DNA of 64,000 nt. Source: Alectoria sarmentosa. Taxonomy: Eukaryota; Ascomycota; Lecanoromycetes; Lecanorales; Parmeliaceae. Shown here in pieces: positions 11,294 through 22,494 of the stretch (positions within the stretch are counted from its first letter, which is position 1; each line of letters begins with the position of its first letter). The position numbers and the translations under genes are program-made. A model generated the notes under the pieces. The model saw nothing but the letters and a program-made list of their open reading frames with translations, was not told the DNA's origin and did no database searches. The DNA lies in NCBI GenBank assembly GCA_009733775.1, contig WOGZ01000135.1, positions 1-64,000 of the forward strand, read 5' to 3'.

Positions 11294-14200
11294 ATGGAAC
11301 GTTTGAAGACGCTCCTCATAGCCAATAGGGCTGAAATTGCGACAAGGATCCTCAAAACGGCCAAGTGCGAATTGCTTCCCCATTTCCGAATCCGAGGCTC
11401 CCAGCTGACGCTGATTCTTTCACTTTTCCTCCAGATCTCTAGACATCCGGACCATTGCCGTTTATACAGAGCCTGATGCAGCCTCCACCCATGTCTCACA
11501 AGCAGACGTAGCTGTTCTGCTACCCGGGAGCCCTGCCAAAGCCTATCTAGACGGGTGAGCCTGGCCTCGTAAATGTGGTCTCGTATTCCTCCCTTACTGT
11601 TTTTGGCGGCGCTGGGATTTCCCTATCGTTGCGAGAGCTACACCAATCTATCTTCTTGTATTTGAGACCGTTTTCTGTTTCGCGCCATCATATCGGCTCA
11701 ATCTACAGTATTCGTCATAAAATCCATCTCTGATCGTACTGTTCTTCCCTTAGAGATGAGATTATTAGAATAGCCAAGGAAAACAAAGCCGAGGCCATCA
11801 TACCCGGATATGGCTTCTTATCAGAAAATGCAGACTTCGCCAGGGCGGTTGCTGGCGCTGGCATGGTCTGGGTTGGACCGAGCCCCGAGAGTATCGAATC
11901 TTTTGGGCTAAAGCATACGGCGAGAGACCTAGCCACACAAGCTGGAGTGCCCATAGTGCCAGGCTCGAAAGGTCTGATCCTGAGCGAGGAGGATGCCGTC
12001 AAGGAGGGCGAGCGTCTGGGGTTCCCTGTTATGCTTAAAGCAACAGCTGGTGGCGGCGGCATGGGGCTAGCAACGTGCCACAATGTACAGGAGGTCAAAG
12101 AATCATTTGAAATGGTCAAGTCCCGTGGTGAGAATCTGTTCAAAAATGCTGGCATGTTCATGGAAAGATACTACCCAGACAGCCACCACATCGAGGTGCA
12201 GGTCTTTGGGAATGGACTCGGCAATGCTATTCATTTTGGGGAAAGAGAATGCTCCATCCAGCGGAGACATCAGAAAGTCATCGAAGAGTGCCCGAGTCCC
12301 TTTGTCGCAAAGCACTCTGGTAAGTATTTCAGCTCTAGTTACAGAGGGCTGCTGACCCTTAAAAAGACCTTAGGGAAGGACTCTGTTCGGCAGCCGTTCG
12401 CCTTGCCGAGTCCATCAAATATGGATCAGCTGGGACCATTGAGTATTTGGTTGATGATAAATCCGGCGACTTCTTCTTTCTAGAAATGAACACCCGACTA
12501 CAGGTTGAACATGGGATCACAGAGCTCTGCTACGGCGTGGATCTTGTCAAATTGATGCTGAGACAAGCAGATGCCGAGTTGATAGGCAAGGGTGGCATCA
12601 ACCACGAGCAATTGAGGTCTCTTCAGCCAACGAGCCCCAAAGGTGCTGCGATCGAAGCACGAGTGTATGCCGAGAACCCTGCAAAGGACTACGCCCCGTC
12701 GCCTGGGACCCTGCAAATCGTGGATTGGAAAGAGACGAGAGAGTCAAGAATCGACACTTGGATCCATACTGGAACCATTGTCTCGTCTCATTACGACCCT
12801 CTCCTTGCCAAAGTCATGGTGCATACACCCAACAGAGCCAACACAATCGAGGCCATTCACATGATATTGTCTACGTCCAGGATCTGTGGGCCACCCACAA
12901 ATCTTGAATTTCTGGCTACTATTGTGGCTGACCCCAAATTCGCTAAAGGAGTGACCATGACCAAGTTCCTCACCGATTTCAAATATTCGCCAGCCGCGAT
13001 TGATGTTGTCTCGGGAGGCGCCTATACCCAGGTTCAGGACTATCCCGGACGGCCTACAATGGGTCGAGGGTTTCCACACGCTGGTCCCATGGACCCTCTG
13101 GCTTTTCAAATATCCAATCTTCTGGTTGGGAACCCGCGCGGAACAGAAGGCCTCGAATGTACATTGGACGGGCCTGAGCTCGTTTTTCTGGGCGCTGCAG
13201 TGATCGCCATATGTGGAGCACCGATGAAAATCACGCTTGATGGGAAAGAAGCCCCAATGTGGGCAAGAGTGTCCATCAAGGCCGGTCAGAAGATGAAAAT
13301 AGGTAAAACCACAGGGGGTGGTTGCCGATCCTATCTCGCCATTTACGGCGGCTTACCCAGCGTTGCCGAATGGTTTGGGTCGAAAGCCACATCTCCTGGC
13401 GTTGGAGTGGGCGGCTACCAAGGAAGACAGCTTGCTTCAGGGGATCTTCTAGCAATAATCAAAGACATCCCAGAGCATCTCTGCAAACCGTTGGAGCTAC
13501 CAGAGGACTTGATCCCTCGATATCCAAATCATTGGGACCTCCTTGCTATGCCAGGCCCTTACGATGAAGGCTATCTACTCAAAGAAGACGTCGAGATGAT
13601 CTACAACACCAAATGGCAAGTGTCCCACAATGCTGCCAGAGGCGGTATACGCCTCATTGGACCCAAGCCGAAGTGGGCTCGCTCTGACGGAGGTGAAGGA
13701 GGTGCCCATCCATCTAATGTACCTGAGTATGGCTATCCTGTGGGATCGTTGAACTGGACGGGTGATGACCCGTGCATATTTCCAGTTGATTGCCCGGATT
13801 TCGGAGGATTCGTTTCGAGTACAACGGTCATCAAAGCAGAACATTGGAGGCTTGGTCAAATGAAGGCTGGAGATACGATGCAGTATTTGAGAGTTTCACT
13901 TGACGATGCACTTGCCGCACGGAGACGCGTCAATGAGTTCCTCGACGATATAGCCAAAGCCTGCTCTCGGAAGGGCGATTTTACTGCTATTGGAGCCCCT
14001 GATTATTCAAACCTATCTAAATCGCTTACATCCTCTGCCTTTGTAGTGTCTTATGGAAAGTCCATTGTCCATCATATCGAGGCAAAAGGCAACCAGCCTC
14101 GAGCTCTGTATCGACAGGTAAGTAGTATCTCTTACGCCCAACTCCTGTTGCTTCAAACCCTATTAAATCTAATAACAACCTCGTAGGGTGGAGATGATTA

Positions 14201-15459
14201 TCTCCTGGTCGAGTATGGAGACGGAACGTTCAACCTGAACCATCGGTGTCGAGTCACAGCTCTTGCCAAAGCTTTGAAGGAACAAAACAGCGACGTCTTC
14301 TTTTCGGATGGACTAGTGAACACTGTCGGCTGTTGCAACTGTGAGTATCAGGGTTCTTTTCATCGATCCTCAAACTGATAGTCCCGGGAAAGCCCTCCTG
14401 ATATACTACGATGGAACCAGAATACCTCAAAGTAAACTTGTTTCCTATCTGATAGACCTTGAAGCCCAAATTGGGGACCTCAGTAGCGCAAAAGTCCCAT
14501 CTCGCCTCTTCAAGCTGCCCATACTGTTTGATTCAGCCAAAGAGAAGAACGCGATCAAGCGCTACATGGAAACTCAACGGCCTTATGCGTCATACCTTCC
14601 GGACAACATGGACTTCGTCGCTAAGAACAATGGCCTCGAGCGCAAGGATCTCGTAGATATATACCTTAAAAGCAGACTTATAGCCATATCTGTTGGATTC
14701 TTCGCCGCTCTACCACTGTGTTTGCCTGTGGATCCGCGTCAGAGGATCAATTGTCCCAAGATGAATCCATCCCGCGTGTTTACACCTGAAGGCCAAGTTT
14801 CATGGGGCGGTTCTTGCATGGCCCTGTATAATGTCGAATCGCCGGGTGGATATCAATTGACCGGCCTCACGATTCCTGGCTGCGATATCCTAGGGTCCAA
14901 GAATGGATATTCTCTACAAAGACCATGGCTGTTCGAAGACTTCGACCAGCTCACGTTCTACGAAGTCAACGAAGAAGAATACCAGAGGCAATTAGCGTTG
15001 TTCCACAGCGGACGGTATGAGTACGAAGTCGAGGACACAGAATTCGACATGGGCGAGCACAACAAGCTGCTTCAGGATACGAAGGAAGAAGTCAAGGAGG
15101 TCAAGGAGAGACAGAAGCGCGCACAGGATGAGATGCAGAAAGTCGAAGACGAGCTCATGGAACGCTGGGCCAAGGAGAAAGCGGAAGGTAAAATCCCAAT
15201 GGACAAAGTGGACGCGTTGCTCAAAGATCCGGCGATCCATAAAATCACTTCGCCCATGAACGCCAATGTTTGGAAAATAACATCGGAGGAGGGCAATGAT
15301 GTTAAAAGTAACGACGTGGTGGCTATATTGGAAGCTATGAAGTTGGAAATATCCGTGAGAGCAGAGGAGGGGTTGGCTGGGAAGGTGGAGAAGTTGTTGG
15401 TGAGACCTGGGGATGTAGTCACGGCTGGGGATCCGTTGGTTCTTGTTAGAAAGGAATAG
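11294..15459 (+). CDS. Urea carboxylase-like biotin enzyme with PxpC/PxpB domains
   Basis: Six exons (11294-11364, 11435-11554, 11754-12319, 12367-14117, 14187-14340, 14393-15459) close to 1242 residues. Order of domains: biotin carboxylase (1 to about 450; LLIANRAEIATRI, ECSIQRRHQKVIEE, EMNTRLQVEH), a KipA/PxpC-like carboxyltransferase half (about 467-800; TQVQDYPGR, SGPMD-like AGPMDPLAF), a KipI/PxpB-like half (about 837-1080), a Lys/Glu-rich linker, and a biotinyl domain (about 1170-1242) with the biotin site EAMKLE near residue 1203. This is the layout of urea carboxylase, the C-terminal two thirds of yeast Dur1,2, but the amidolyase (allophanate hydrolase) domain is absent. Placement beside PxpA argues for a 5-oxoproline or related lactam/amide substrate; urea carboxylase is the main alternative. 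The last intron (52 bp) was placed by restoring the NSLLIYYDG motif. Confidence 0.9.
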
Positions 15460-15461
15460 GA

Positions 15462-15742
15462 CCGAGGGTCGGTGACAAAAGTCCCTGCCGACTTTCTTCC
15501 GGTAGCCCTACTCAGAATTTGCCTTAGACCCCCTGAAATGACAACTCATGAAATGATCTGAAAAGGAAAACTGTTATATTCAAAATCGAGCTGATTAATA
15601 TATAAAGCGAAAAGGTCTAACAATGAGATTTTGAAAGAAATCTCCAGTAATAATGGTGCATTTTTAAAAAATAATGATTTCACAGTAGTAAATCAGGCCT
15701 AGCGCCAGAGAGTCGGCAGGGACTTTTGTCACCGACCCTCGG
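15462..15742. mobile_element. MITE-like element with 32-bp terminal inverted repeats
   Basis: Bases 15462-15493 and 15711-15742 are perfect inverted copies of 32 bp (outer end CCGAGGGTCGG, inner end CTGCCGACT). The 217-bp interior is AT-rich and has no coding capacity. If the arms start one base in, GAC flanks both ends, a possible 3-bp target duplication. A short non-coding element with long inverted repeats is the definition of a non-autonomous DNA transposon. It begins two bases after the TAG of the carboxylase, so it forms the 3' UTR of that gene, and it lies upstream of the BUD32 gene. The autonomous partner is not in this window. Confidence 0.8.
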
Positions 15743-15888
15743 ACGGTCCGAAAATCTGTACTGAGTGTCTATTACACTCCCCGCTACTATATTTCACTAT
15801 AGTTACCCGGCGATCACCAAAATATCCTGAACCGTGCATATCCTTCCCCCCCCCCCTGAAAACTCACTCCGTCAACACAACCCACGCA

Positions 15889-16716
15889 ATGGAAACAATG
15901 AGCGTCTCCCCACCCCACTCCGCCCCCCTTCCTCTCCCCTTCACCCACACCCACCCCGCCCCCACCCTCATAACCCAAGGCGCCGAAGCCCTCCTCTACC
16001 GCACGCACTTCCTCCGCCCCGGCCACCCCTGCGCGCTCAAACACCGCCCCGCCAAACCCTACCGCCACCCCACCCTCGACAAACGCCTCACCCGACACCG
16101 CATCCTGAGCGAGGCGCGCACGCTGGTCAAATGTCGGCGCGAGGGCGTGAGCGTGCCGGGCGTTTTGGCACTGGATGCCGAGGCAGGGTGGATGTTGATG
16201 GAGTGGGTGGAGGGGAGGACGGTCAAGGAGGTGGTGGTTGAGAGCAAGGGAGAGCGGATGGGGAAGGGGAATGGGGAAAGGGGGGAAGAGGGGTTGAAGG
16301 GGTTGATGGGGAAGATTGGGAGGGCGGTGGGAAGGATGCATGAGGTTGGGGTTGTGCATGGGGATCTGACGACGAGTAATATGATGGTGCGACCCTCGCA
16401 ATCACCTCTACCGAACGGGACGGATGGAGAAGGGGATTATGGGGGGGAAAGGCTAGAGGAGGAGGAGGAGGAGGAGGAGGGGGGGGAGATTGTGCTGATT
16501 GATTTCGGGCTCGCGGCGCAGAGTCTGCAGGACGAAGACAGGGCGGTCGATCTGTACGTGCTGGAGCGGGCGTTTGGGAGCACGCATCCCGAGGCGGAGG
16601 GGGGGTTCCGGGAGGTGCTGAGGGTTTACGGGGAGAGTTATCGGGGGGCCAAGGTTGTGCTGAGGAGGTTGGAGGATGTAAGGTTGAGGGGGCGGAAGAG
16701 GAGTATGCTTGGGTGA
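15889..16716 (+). CDS. BUD32: EKC/KEOPS complex kinase/ATPase Bud32
   Basis: An intronless frame of 275 residues. Bud32/PRPK features in order are a glycine-loop QGAEALLYR (about 30), CALKHRPAKPYRHPTLD, the conserved LTRHRILSEAR, the catalytic HGDLTTSNMM, IDFGLA (the DFG element), and the basic C-terminal signature RLRGRKRSMLG. Bud32 is a small atypical kinase of the KEOPS complex, required for N6-threonylcarbamoyladenosine in tRNA and linked to telomere maintenance. A Glu-rich low-complexity insert lies between the catalytic loop and the DFG element (about 185-200) and is longer than in yeast. A second ATG at residue 4 could also serve as start. It is convergent with the GCLM-type gene, 158 bp apart. 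Confidence 0.93.
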   Translation: METMSVSPPHSAPLPLPFTHTHPAPTLITQGAEALLYRTHFLRPGHPCALKHRPAKPYRHPTLDKRLTRHRILSEARTLVKCRREGVSVPGVLALDAEAGWMLMEWVEGRTVKEVVVESKGERMGKGNGERGEEGLKGLMGKIGRAVGRMHEVGVVHGDLTTSNMMVRPSQSPLPNGTDGEGDYGGERLEEEEEEEEGGEIVLIDFGLAAQSLQDEDRAVDLYVLERAFGSTHPEAEGGFREVLRVYGESYRGAKVVLRRLEDVRLRGRKRSMLG

Positions 16717-16874
16717 GAGGACGGTTTACGCTTGGATGAGCACGGGGTGACCGCAGCAACCTCATGAGACGTGTTTCTCTCACGCTGGAATAGTTCATGC
16801 GCCGCAACTCCGCGCTCTTGCTGGATATCGACTGCTATTTATGAGGAAAACCAAACGCTCAGACTTGGGAACAC

Positions 16875-17878
16875 TCAATCTCGCACCTCGGCCATGGCGA
16901 AGTAGCCTTTGTTCTCGATGACGCCTCGGTCTCGGACAACGGCTGTGTATTTCACCACCCACTGTGGCTCTACTTCGCCTTTTAACCCTTTCGAGTCCTC
17001 TTCTGCTCCGGATAACACACCAGCACCTTTTTCGCCAGTACCAAGAAGCTCTCTTACGGTGCCGCTAGGTAGTATGTTTGTGCAGTCGTTGTGTGTCAGA
17101 AGCTCAATCTTCTCCCGCTTGGCGTACAGAATTAAGGACTTGGGCACGACGCAACAATCTCGGACGTTGATCTGATCCACCGAAGGCCGCACCTTTGTCC
17201 GGGGCAGAAATTTCTCCAGCCGTTCGCTTCCAAACTCCGAGAGGCCTATCTGCTTGACAGTACCTTTGCTGTGGAGACTTTCGAGAGCTTTCCACGTTTC
17301 CACCATTGCGCCGAGGTCTTCCCCTTCACCATCTTGACTCCACTGTGGCTCTTCCTCGTCCTCGTCATCCGCATCGAACGATACTCCAGGAAATGAGACG
17401 ATCAACAGATCTATCGACGGCATATGCAGCTCCCTTAGCACTAGGTTTATCGCCTCTTGCGTGTGTTTGCATCTTTCTGCTGCTGATGTGTGTGGAAGGA
17501 AGAACAGTTTTGCTGTGATGTCATACTGCGACCTTTCTTCTGCTAATCCTGACTGGTCGAAGTCGATCGAGGGCACGAAGAGAGAGCCGTCTTCTCGAGC
17601 CGTCCACTCGGAATACGGAATGTCTTGTAAAGGTTTTTGGCGCGCTGCATCATGGGATGAGGGATGGGAGGACCCATTGGTGATTGGAGCAAAGGCTTGC
17701 TTTGAAGCGAGGAAATTGGAGCACAAGGCGTTGATCAGCTCTACGTTTGACTTCTCGGAAGCTGGGCGGCGGATGATTGAGGGGCCGCCATTCATGATGT
17801 TGCTATTACTGGTCAGCGATGACGTGCTTCTTGGATCTCGAGGGTCCCATACGAGGTTGAGAGGATGAGTCTAGTCAT
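16875..17878 (-). CDS. Glutamate-cysteine ligase regulatory subunit (aldo-keto reductase fold)
   Basis: Two exons (17853-17878, 16875-17808; intron 44 bp) give 319 residues. The 26-nt first exon encodes MTRLILSTS and is joined to NSNIMNGGPSIIRRP, the usual start of fungal gamma-glutamylcysteine synthetase light subunits. Further motifs are DLLIVSFPG, KQIGLSEFGSERLEKFL, a DQINVRDCC stretch, LLTHNDCTNILP and a C-terminal YTAVVRDRGVIENKGYFA. The subunit modulates the catalytic ligase in glutathione synthesis and has an aldo-keto reductase fold without known oxidoreductase activity. The acidic insert DADDEDEEEPQW is a low-complexity loop. It is divergent from the AP-1 sigma gene. Confidence 0.9.
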
Positions 17879-18292
17879 GATGAGATCCTAGCGATCCTTT
17901 AGATCAAAGCATAGGGCTTCGAGCCAGCCTGAATTGTCTCTATGCTTCCTCAATTCAAGGCCCCCGAGAACTTCTGTTCACTAGGACCCCCTGCCTCGAT
18001 TTCTGGGCCAGACCCTGTGCTCAGACACAATAATGCCTGTCGGATGACTTCCAGCCTATGTCAATCTTAGACAATCCGCTTTTAGCGTAAGACAATCCGG
18101 CCTGTATGGTGTATTTCAAGCAGGTACACAGTTTGATCATAGGCTGCAAATAATGCGTACTGCCTCTGCTTTTAATAAAACCGTTGCGATGACATTGGCG
18201 GGGTGCGGGCGTTTCTTCGGCATATTTTTGGTGCCCGCTCACCGCTTTCCTGCACGAAATGTATTCCTCTCCCGCAGGCATTAACTTTTAGG
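17879..18292. promoter_or_regulatory. Divergent intergenic region, GCLM-type / AP-1 sigma
   Basis: These 414 bp separate two divergent start codons and must carry both promoters. No specific motif was assigned. Confidence 0.4.
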
Positions 18293-19089
18293 ATGGCCAT
18301 CAAGTGAGCTTCTACACCTCTCACTAGTAGTAGCTGGAGGATTTCATACTGATACCCGAGCAGCTACCTCATCCTCCTGTCGCGGCAGGGCAAAGTGGTG
18401 CGTACCTCGTCCCCCACCTTGTCGTTTAAAGCGAACATTAACAGAATCCCCCACAACAGCGCCTCGCGAAATGGTTCACTACACTCTCTCCCAAAGACAA
18501 AGCCAAGATCATCAAAGATGTTTCCCAACTCGTGCTATCACGGAGAACACGCATGTGCAACTTCCTCGAATATAAAGGCAAGTCTCCTTCCTCCCCCCAG
18601 GCCCCTGATGTCTCCCTGGCTTGTAGCTAACCCCGAGCCCTTGTCCAGACACTAAAGTCGTCTACCGTCGCTACGCCTCCCTCTTCTTCATTGCCGGCTG
18701 CTCGTCGACCGACAATGAGCTCATCACCCTCGAGATAGTCCATCGGTATGTGGAGCAGATGGACAAGTACTACGGCAATGTCTGCGAGCTGGACATCATC
18801 TTCAACTTCCAAAAGGCATACTTCATACTAGATGAGCTGTTATTAGCAGGGGAGATGCAAGAGAGTAGTAAAAAGAACGTGCTGAGGTGCATCGGCCAGC
18901 AGGACAGCCTGGAGGATATGGAGGTAAGTGTTGAAAGATCTTGATGGGGTTCACGGATTCTCCCGAGGATTGATCGCTAGCTTTCTACTTCTGTTCTTTC
19001 TGTTTGCCTTCGAGCTTAGTACACGGTGTGACTGACACTGTGTCTGGGGTCGTCAGGTCGAAGATGCGGGCGTTACCAAGATAAAGTGA
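18293..19089 (+). CDS. APS1: AP-1 adaptor complex sigma subunit
   Basis: Five exons (18293-18303, 18364-18397, 18460-18577, 18649-18923, 19057-19089) close to 156 residues, the normal length. Signature segments are MAINYLILLSRQGKVRLAKW, RRTRMCNFLEYKDTKVVYRR, YASLFFIAG, ELITLEIVHRYVEQMDKYYG, CELDIIFNFQKAYFILDE and LLLAGEMQESSK. This is the small clathrin-adaptor chain of the trans-Golgi/endosome complex. Exon 1 is only 11 nt. The third intron starts with GC, in the context AAAG|GCAAGT; the nearby GT alternative brings an early stop, so a GC-AG intron is required. Confidence 0.95.
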
Positions 19090-20152
19090 AGATTGTACCT
19101 CTCTCTGTGTCCACATATATTTTGTCGTTTTCCAAGTTTCAGTTGGTGACTATGTATGAATATTCAGGATACTACAGCTAATGCGTTCTTGATCGGTTCT
19201 GCAGGCAGACCAAGTCTTGACAGACGGATTGCGCAAAGCAGGAATGCTTTGATTCGAGGTGTGCAGAGATATTACCGTTACGAAGGACGAAGAACCTTCA
19301 TGGCTCTACTCGATTGAACACAGATAATGCCAGGTCAACCCCATATGCCGCGTCCTCTTATGCTATGCGTGATTGACTGCTGTTCAATATTCGGTGACAC
19401 CAATAATCATGTTCACTAACTCGTGCTCTACCATCTGCTCATCAACAACTAGCTTGTCACTGCATTATACACTTTGAATCTCACCAATCACAGTCTCCAG
19501 AGACGCGGAAGGAAGATGTTATTGCGCTGGATACCCGCAAAAAGGACCGAGCGATATGGGCGCTTTACGGCGGATTGAGCGTCATATGAACTTTGCTGCT
19601 GTTTGCACCTCAGCAATCGCTGCGCTGGAGCGGATGTTCTGAAAACAGAACCTCATTGGTTGCACAGAGCTCTGCCAAGAAATCCATTTGCTGACTAATC
19701 CTTCGCTCTAAACTTGATCCGTGCCGGTCGCGACTTCATCTTGGCTACTGGCTGATCCCCTCCTCGTCATCTTCATCACCTCCCCTGTCATCACGAAAAG
19801 ATGTCGCGACCCTGCATCACTATGTCGGAAGGCTAGGCGTCATCGCCTAGCTCACAAGCATAGATCAGAAGAAATCCAGCGCGCTGCAAGCACCCGGGTT
19901 GTTTGTTGTTGGAAACAGCGACTCAGACCACACCACATCTCACTGACATCCCTTTGGCCCCTTGCGGCCATCGTATTTACGTTAATTATCACATCAAACT
20001 GATCCGCGGGAGGAAAAGCCAAGACTGTACATCTGCCAACACCAAGAGCCAGGAAGCAACCTGCGCATACCCAAGTAACATTGTCCTTTGTCTGACAGTG
20101 CTTCGCGACATTCTGTTAATCAATCTCAAGTGGCCATTCCCCGCTTTTCACC
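19090..20152. other. Intergenic region upstream of MAF1
   Basis: Roughly 1 kb with only short open frames in several phases and no recognised domain. It should contain the 3' UTR of the AP-1 sigma gene and the promoter and 5' leader of MAF1. Confidence 0.5.
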
Positions 20153-21304
20153 ATGAAGGTAAGTCAGAGAAAGAGGTCATGACCCGCAGTCTGGTCTCCC
20201 CGGATAACATAGGCGAACCTCTCCCTGCATCATGCTACACGTGCTGACCTCGACTGCCTACAGTACCTCCCACTCCGCGATATTGACGATGTCACGAACG
20301 CTCTCAACTTCGATACGGCTGACTGTCATGTCATCGGCGGATGCGATCTCTACACCACAAAAGCTGCAGGGGCAGACAAGAAGCTCTACAAGAATATTGA
20401 ACACTCACTCGAGTCGCAGTACGCATCGCTCTTGAGCTTTTCAGCTGGTCTTTCAGCGCACCAGGCAACAGCGGCTGGCCAAGCCCTCAATCTGTCCAGA
20501 GCAAGTCCTTTCGGACCCCTCAGTCAAATCTCCAGTCGCCGAACTTTTGCCTATCTTATCGCAACACTCAACGCCAGCCATCCAGACTACGACTTCTCCC
20601 ACCTCCTCCGCCCTTCCGATTTTCGGCGCGAGAAAAATATCAGGAAGGTAATGAACACCCTCGATACCACACTCTACAATCTGCGCCCAAAGTTCTCAAG
20701 TGCGCTTGTTGATGAAAAGCCACACTGGTCAAACACAGTTCCGACGACTGTCCCTCAGACCCCTTATGGAAGTGAGAAATGGAACCCTCGGATGTGGAGT
20801 CTGATCGACAAGGAAATGACCCTCAAGGAATGCAGCACGTACTGCTATGCGCCAGAAGAAGATCCTTACGATGGCGAAGAGGGCTCGCTGTGGAGCTTCA
20901 ATTACTTTTTCTTCAACAAGGCTAAGAAAAGGGTCTGCTACATCTATCTTCGTGGCCTGAGCATCATCGGTAACAGTCCTCCCCAAAAGACGCCAATCAA
21001 AACCAAGAGACCGGCAAGCGGGACTTGGAGTCTGGAGGAAGAGACAAGCATGAAAAGAGCAAGATATTGGCTTGGAGATCGAGCGCAAGAAGCAGAGTGG
21101 ACCAATGGAGAGGACGCAGACATTAGTGGTCAATGGAATGAGGAGAACATCGAAGAGGCGGAAATACTAGATGATGGGGACGAGCCCAGGTTCGTGCCCT
21201 CGGATACTGACATGGGAAGTGAAAGCCCCTGCAAAGGAAGAGGGCGAGGTGGGAGTTCGGTCAGGGGTGTCAGTGAGGAGATTGCGGCGTCCATTGAGGT
21301 TTGA
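20153..21304 (+). CDS. MAF1: Maf1, negative regulator of RNA polymerase III
   Basis: Two exons (20153-20158, 20264-21304) give 348 residues. The first exon is ATGAAG only; splicing gives MKYLPLRDIDDVTNALNF, the canonical Maf1 N-terminus. Further signatures are CHVIGGCDLYTTKAAGADKK, LSRASPFGPLSQISSRRTFAY, LNASHPDYDFSHLLRPSDF, and a WSLIDKEMTLKECSTYCY block near residue 190. The GSLWSFNYFFFNK segment and acidic C-terminus complete the fold. Maf1 binds Pol III and represses tRNA and 5S rRNA synthesis under stress. The C-terminal tail (after about 265) is acidic and Gly/Ser-rich and poorly conserved in the family. Confidence 0.95.
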
Positions 21305-22494
21305 TGACAGTATCAACGGTGCTGGGGGTGCTGCGTTCGAGGTACTGGGGTCCTTTTTCGTTGGTGGTGATTTCGCTGGCGTTGTGCACAGGGCCAGAAG
21401 CAGCGGCGTGATACTGATCTGTGATATCCTTATTCAGCGCAAGGCGTCAGGGAGTAAGTGGTAAAGTGTCTTCCAAGGGGGTTTGTGAAGTCAGCCAATC
21501 AAATAGATTCCATTAGTAATGGATTATGCAGATAGGCTGTATGCTCGGACTACACTTTGACTCCATGCGATATTCATGAGTGGACGGAGCCTCACGTTAT
21601 CTACGCCATTCATTTTGAGCTTACTCGTTGTTATCTATGCGCTGGTCCCTCGACTGGCCAAGTCAGTCTCCTTGCCCTTGAAGTTTGTAGTCCGCTTGAA
21701 TGCCGTACGGCGGGCAATCCACTCATCTGCTGCAAGAGGGCTGCCGTCCTCTTTGACCTCGCCAACAACTGGTCTCATCAATACGTGCCCTTTGGGCCGT
21801 GCGAAATAGCCACACGAGTACCGCGAGTAACGTGCCTGATCGCCAGGAGGAGCGACTACACGGTGGAGTCCACTGTAAGTTTCTCATTAGTCTTGGAGTT
21901 GTCTGGATATCTCATTTGTGGTTTGAGACTCTCTTTCTTACATCATCCCTTTGATTCTGTTCTAGCATCTTCACGCCATGGACTTTTGAGTTGGCAAGAC
22001 ATGCTAATTCTCTACCCCTCGTACATGCAGCTTTGCATCATCCAGTTTGTTCTTTTCTAGCATCTTTGCGTTATGGGCTTTTGAGTTGGCGGGACATGGT
22101 AATTCTCTACCCCTCGTACACGCAGCTTTGCATCATCATACATTGTTAGGCTAGCGAGGTCACCGAGTTCGCATGGAAACAATCGAAAGCATTACAAACG
22201 AACAATGTGGGTCCTCAGGGTAGGAAAGTTCCAGACGTATCCCACAGATTCGTCGGGCTAAGATCTTTCACTATGCGTCCTTGCTCACAACCGTTTGGAG
22301 CCAACTATCTTTTTCACGTCTTGTCACAATATCCGAGAAGCGATTCGCTAGCAGCATTTGTTCAAAAGAGATGTAATTGCTGCGAGCTCTTTGAAACGTA
22401 TTGCCGGCATCGATGTCTCTTCGCTCTTGTTGTCCTAGCCCGCCATACAACTCAAAAGTCAATGGAGAAGAGTCTACATGCCTTTTCGCGTCTC
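21305..22494. other. Intergenic region with tandem duplication
   Basis: No supported gene. A short open frame at 21576-21809 (77 codons; hydrophobic start LTLSTPFILSLLVVIYALVP) could be a small membrane peptide but nothing in it was recognised. The region includes the 95-bp tandem repeat at 21961-22138. Confidence 0.45.
21961..22138. repeat. Imperfect 95-bp-period tandem duplication
   Basis: The 83-bp segment starting TCTAGCATCTT at 21961 recurs at 22056, a period of 95 bp. Both copies share the block AATTCTCTACCCCTCGTACA and CGCAGCTTTGCATCATC or its near match. Most of the roughly ten differences are transitions (C/T or A/G), the pattern expected from repeat-induced point mutation or ordinary decay. 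Confidence 0.75.

Noticed and set aside
11294..15459. Annotation as full urea amidolyase (Dur1,2)
   Set aside because: No amidase signature domain is present before the biotin carboxylase; the 417 bp upstream lead directly to the PxpA-like gene.
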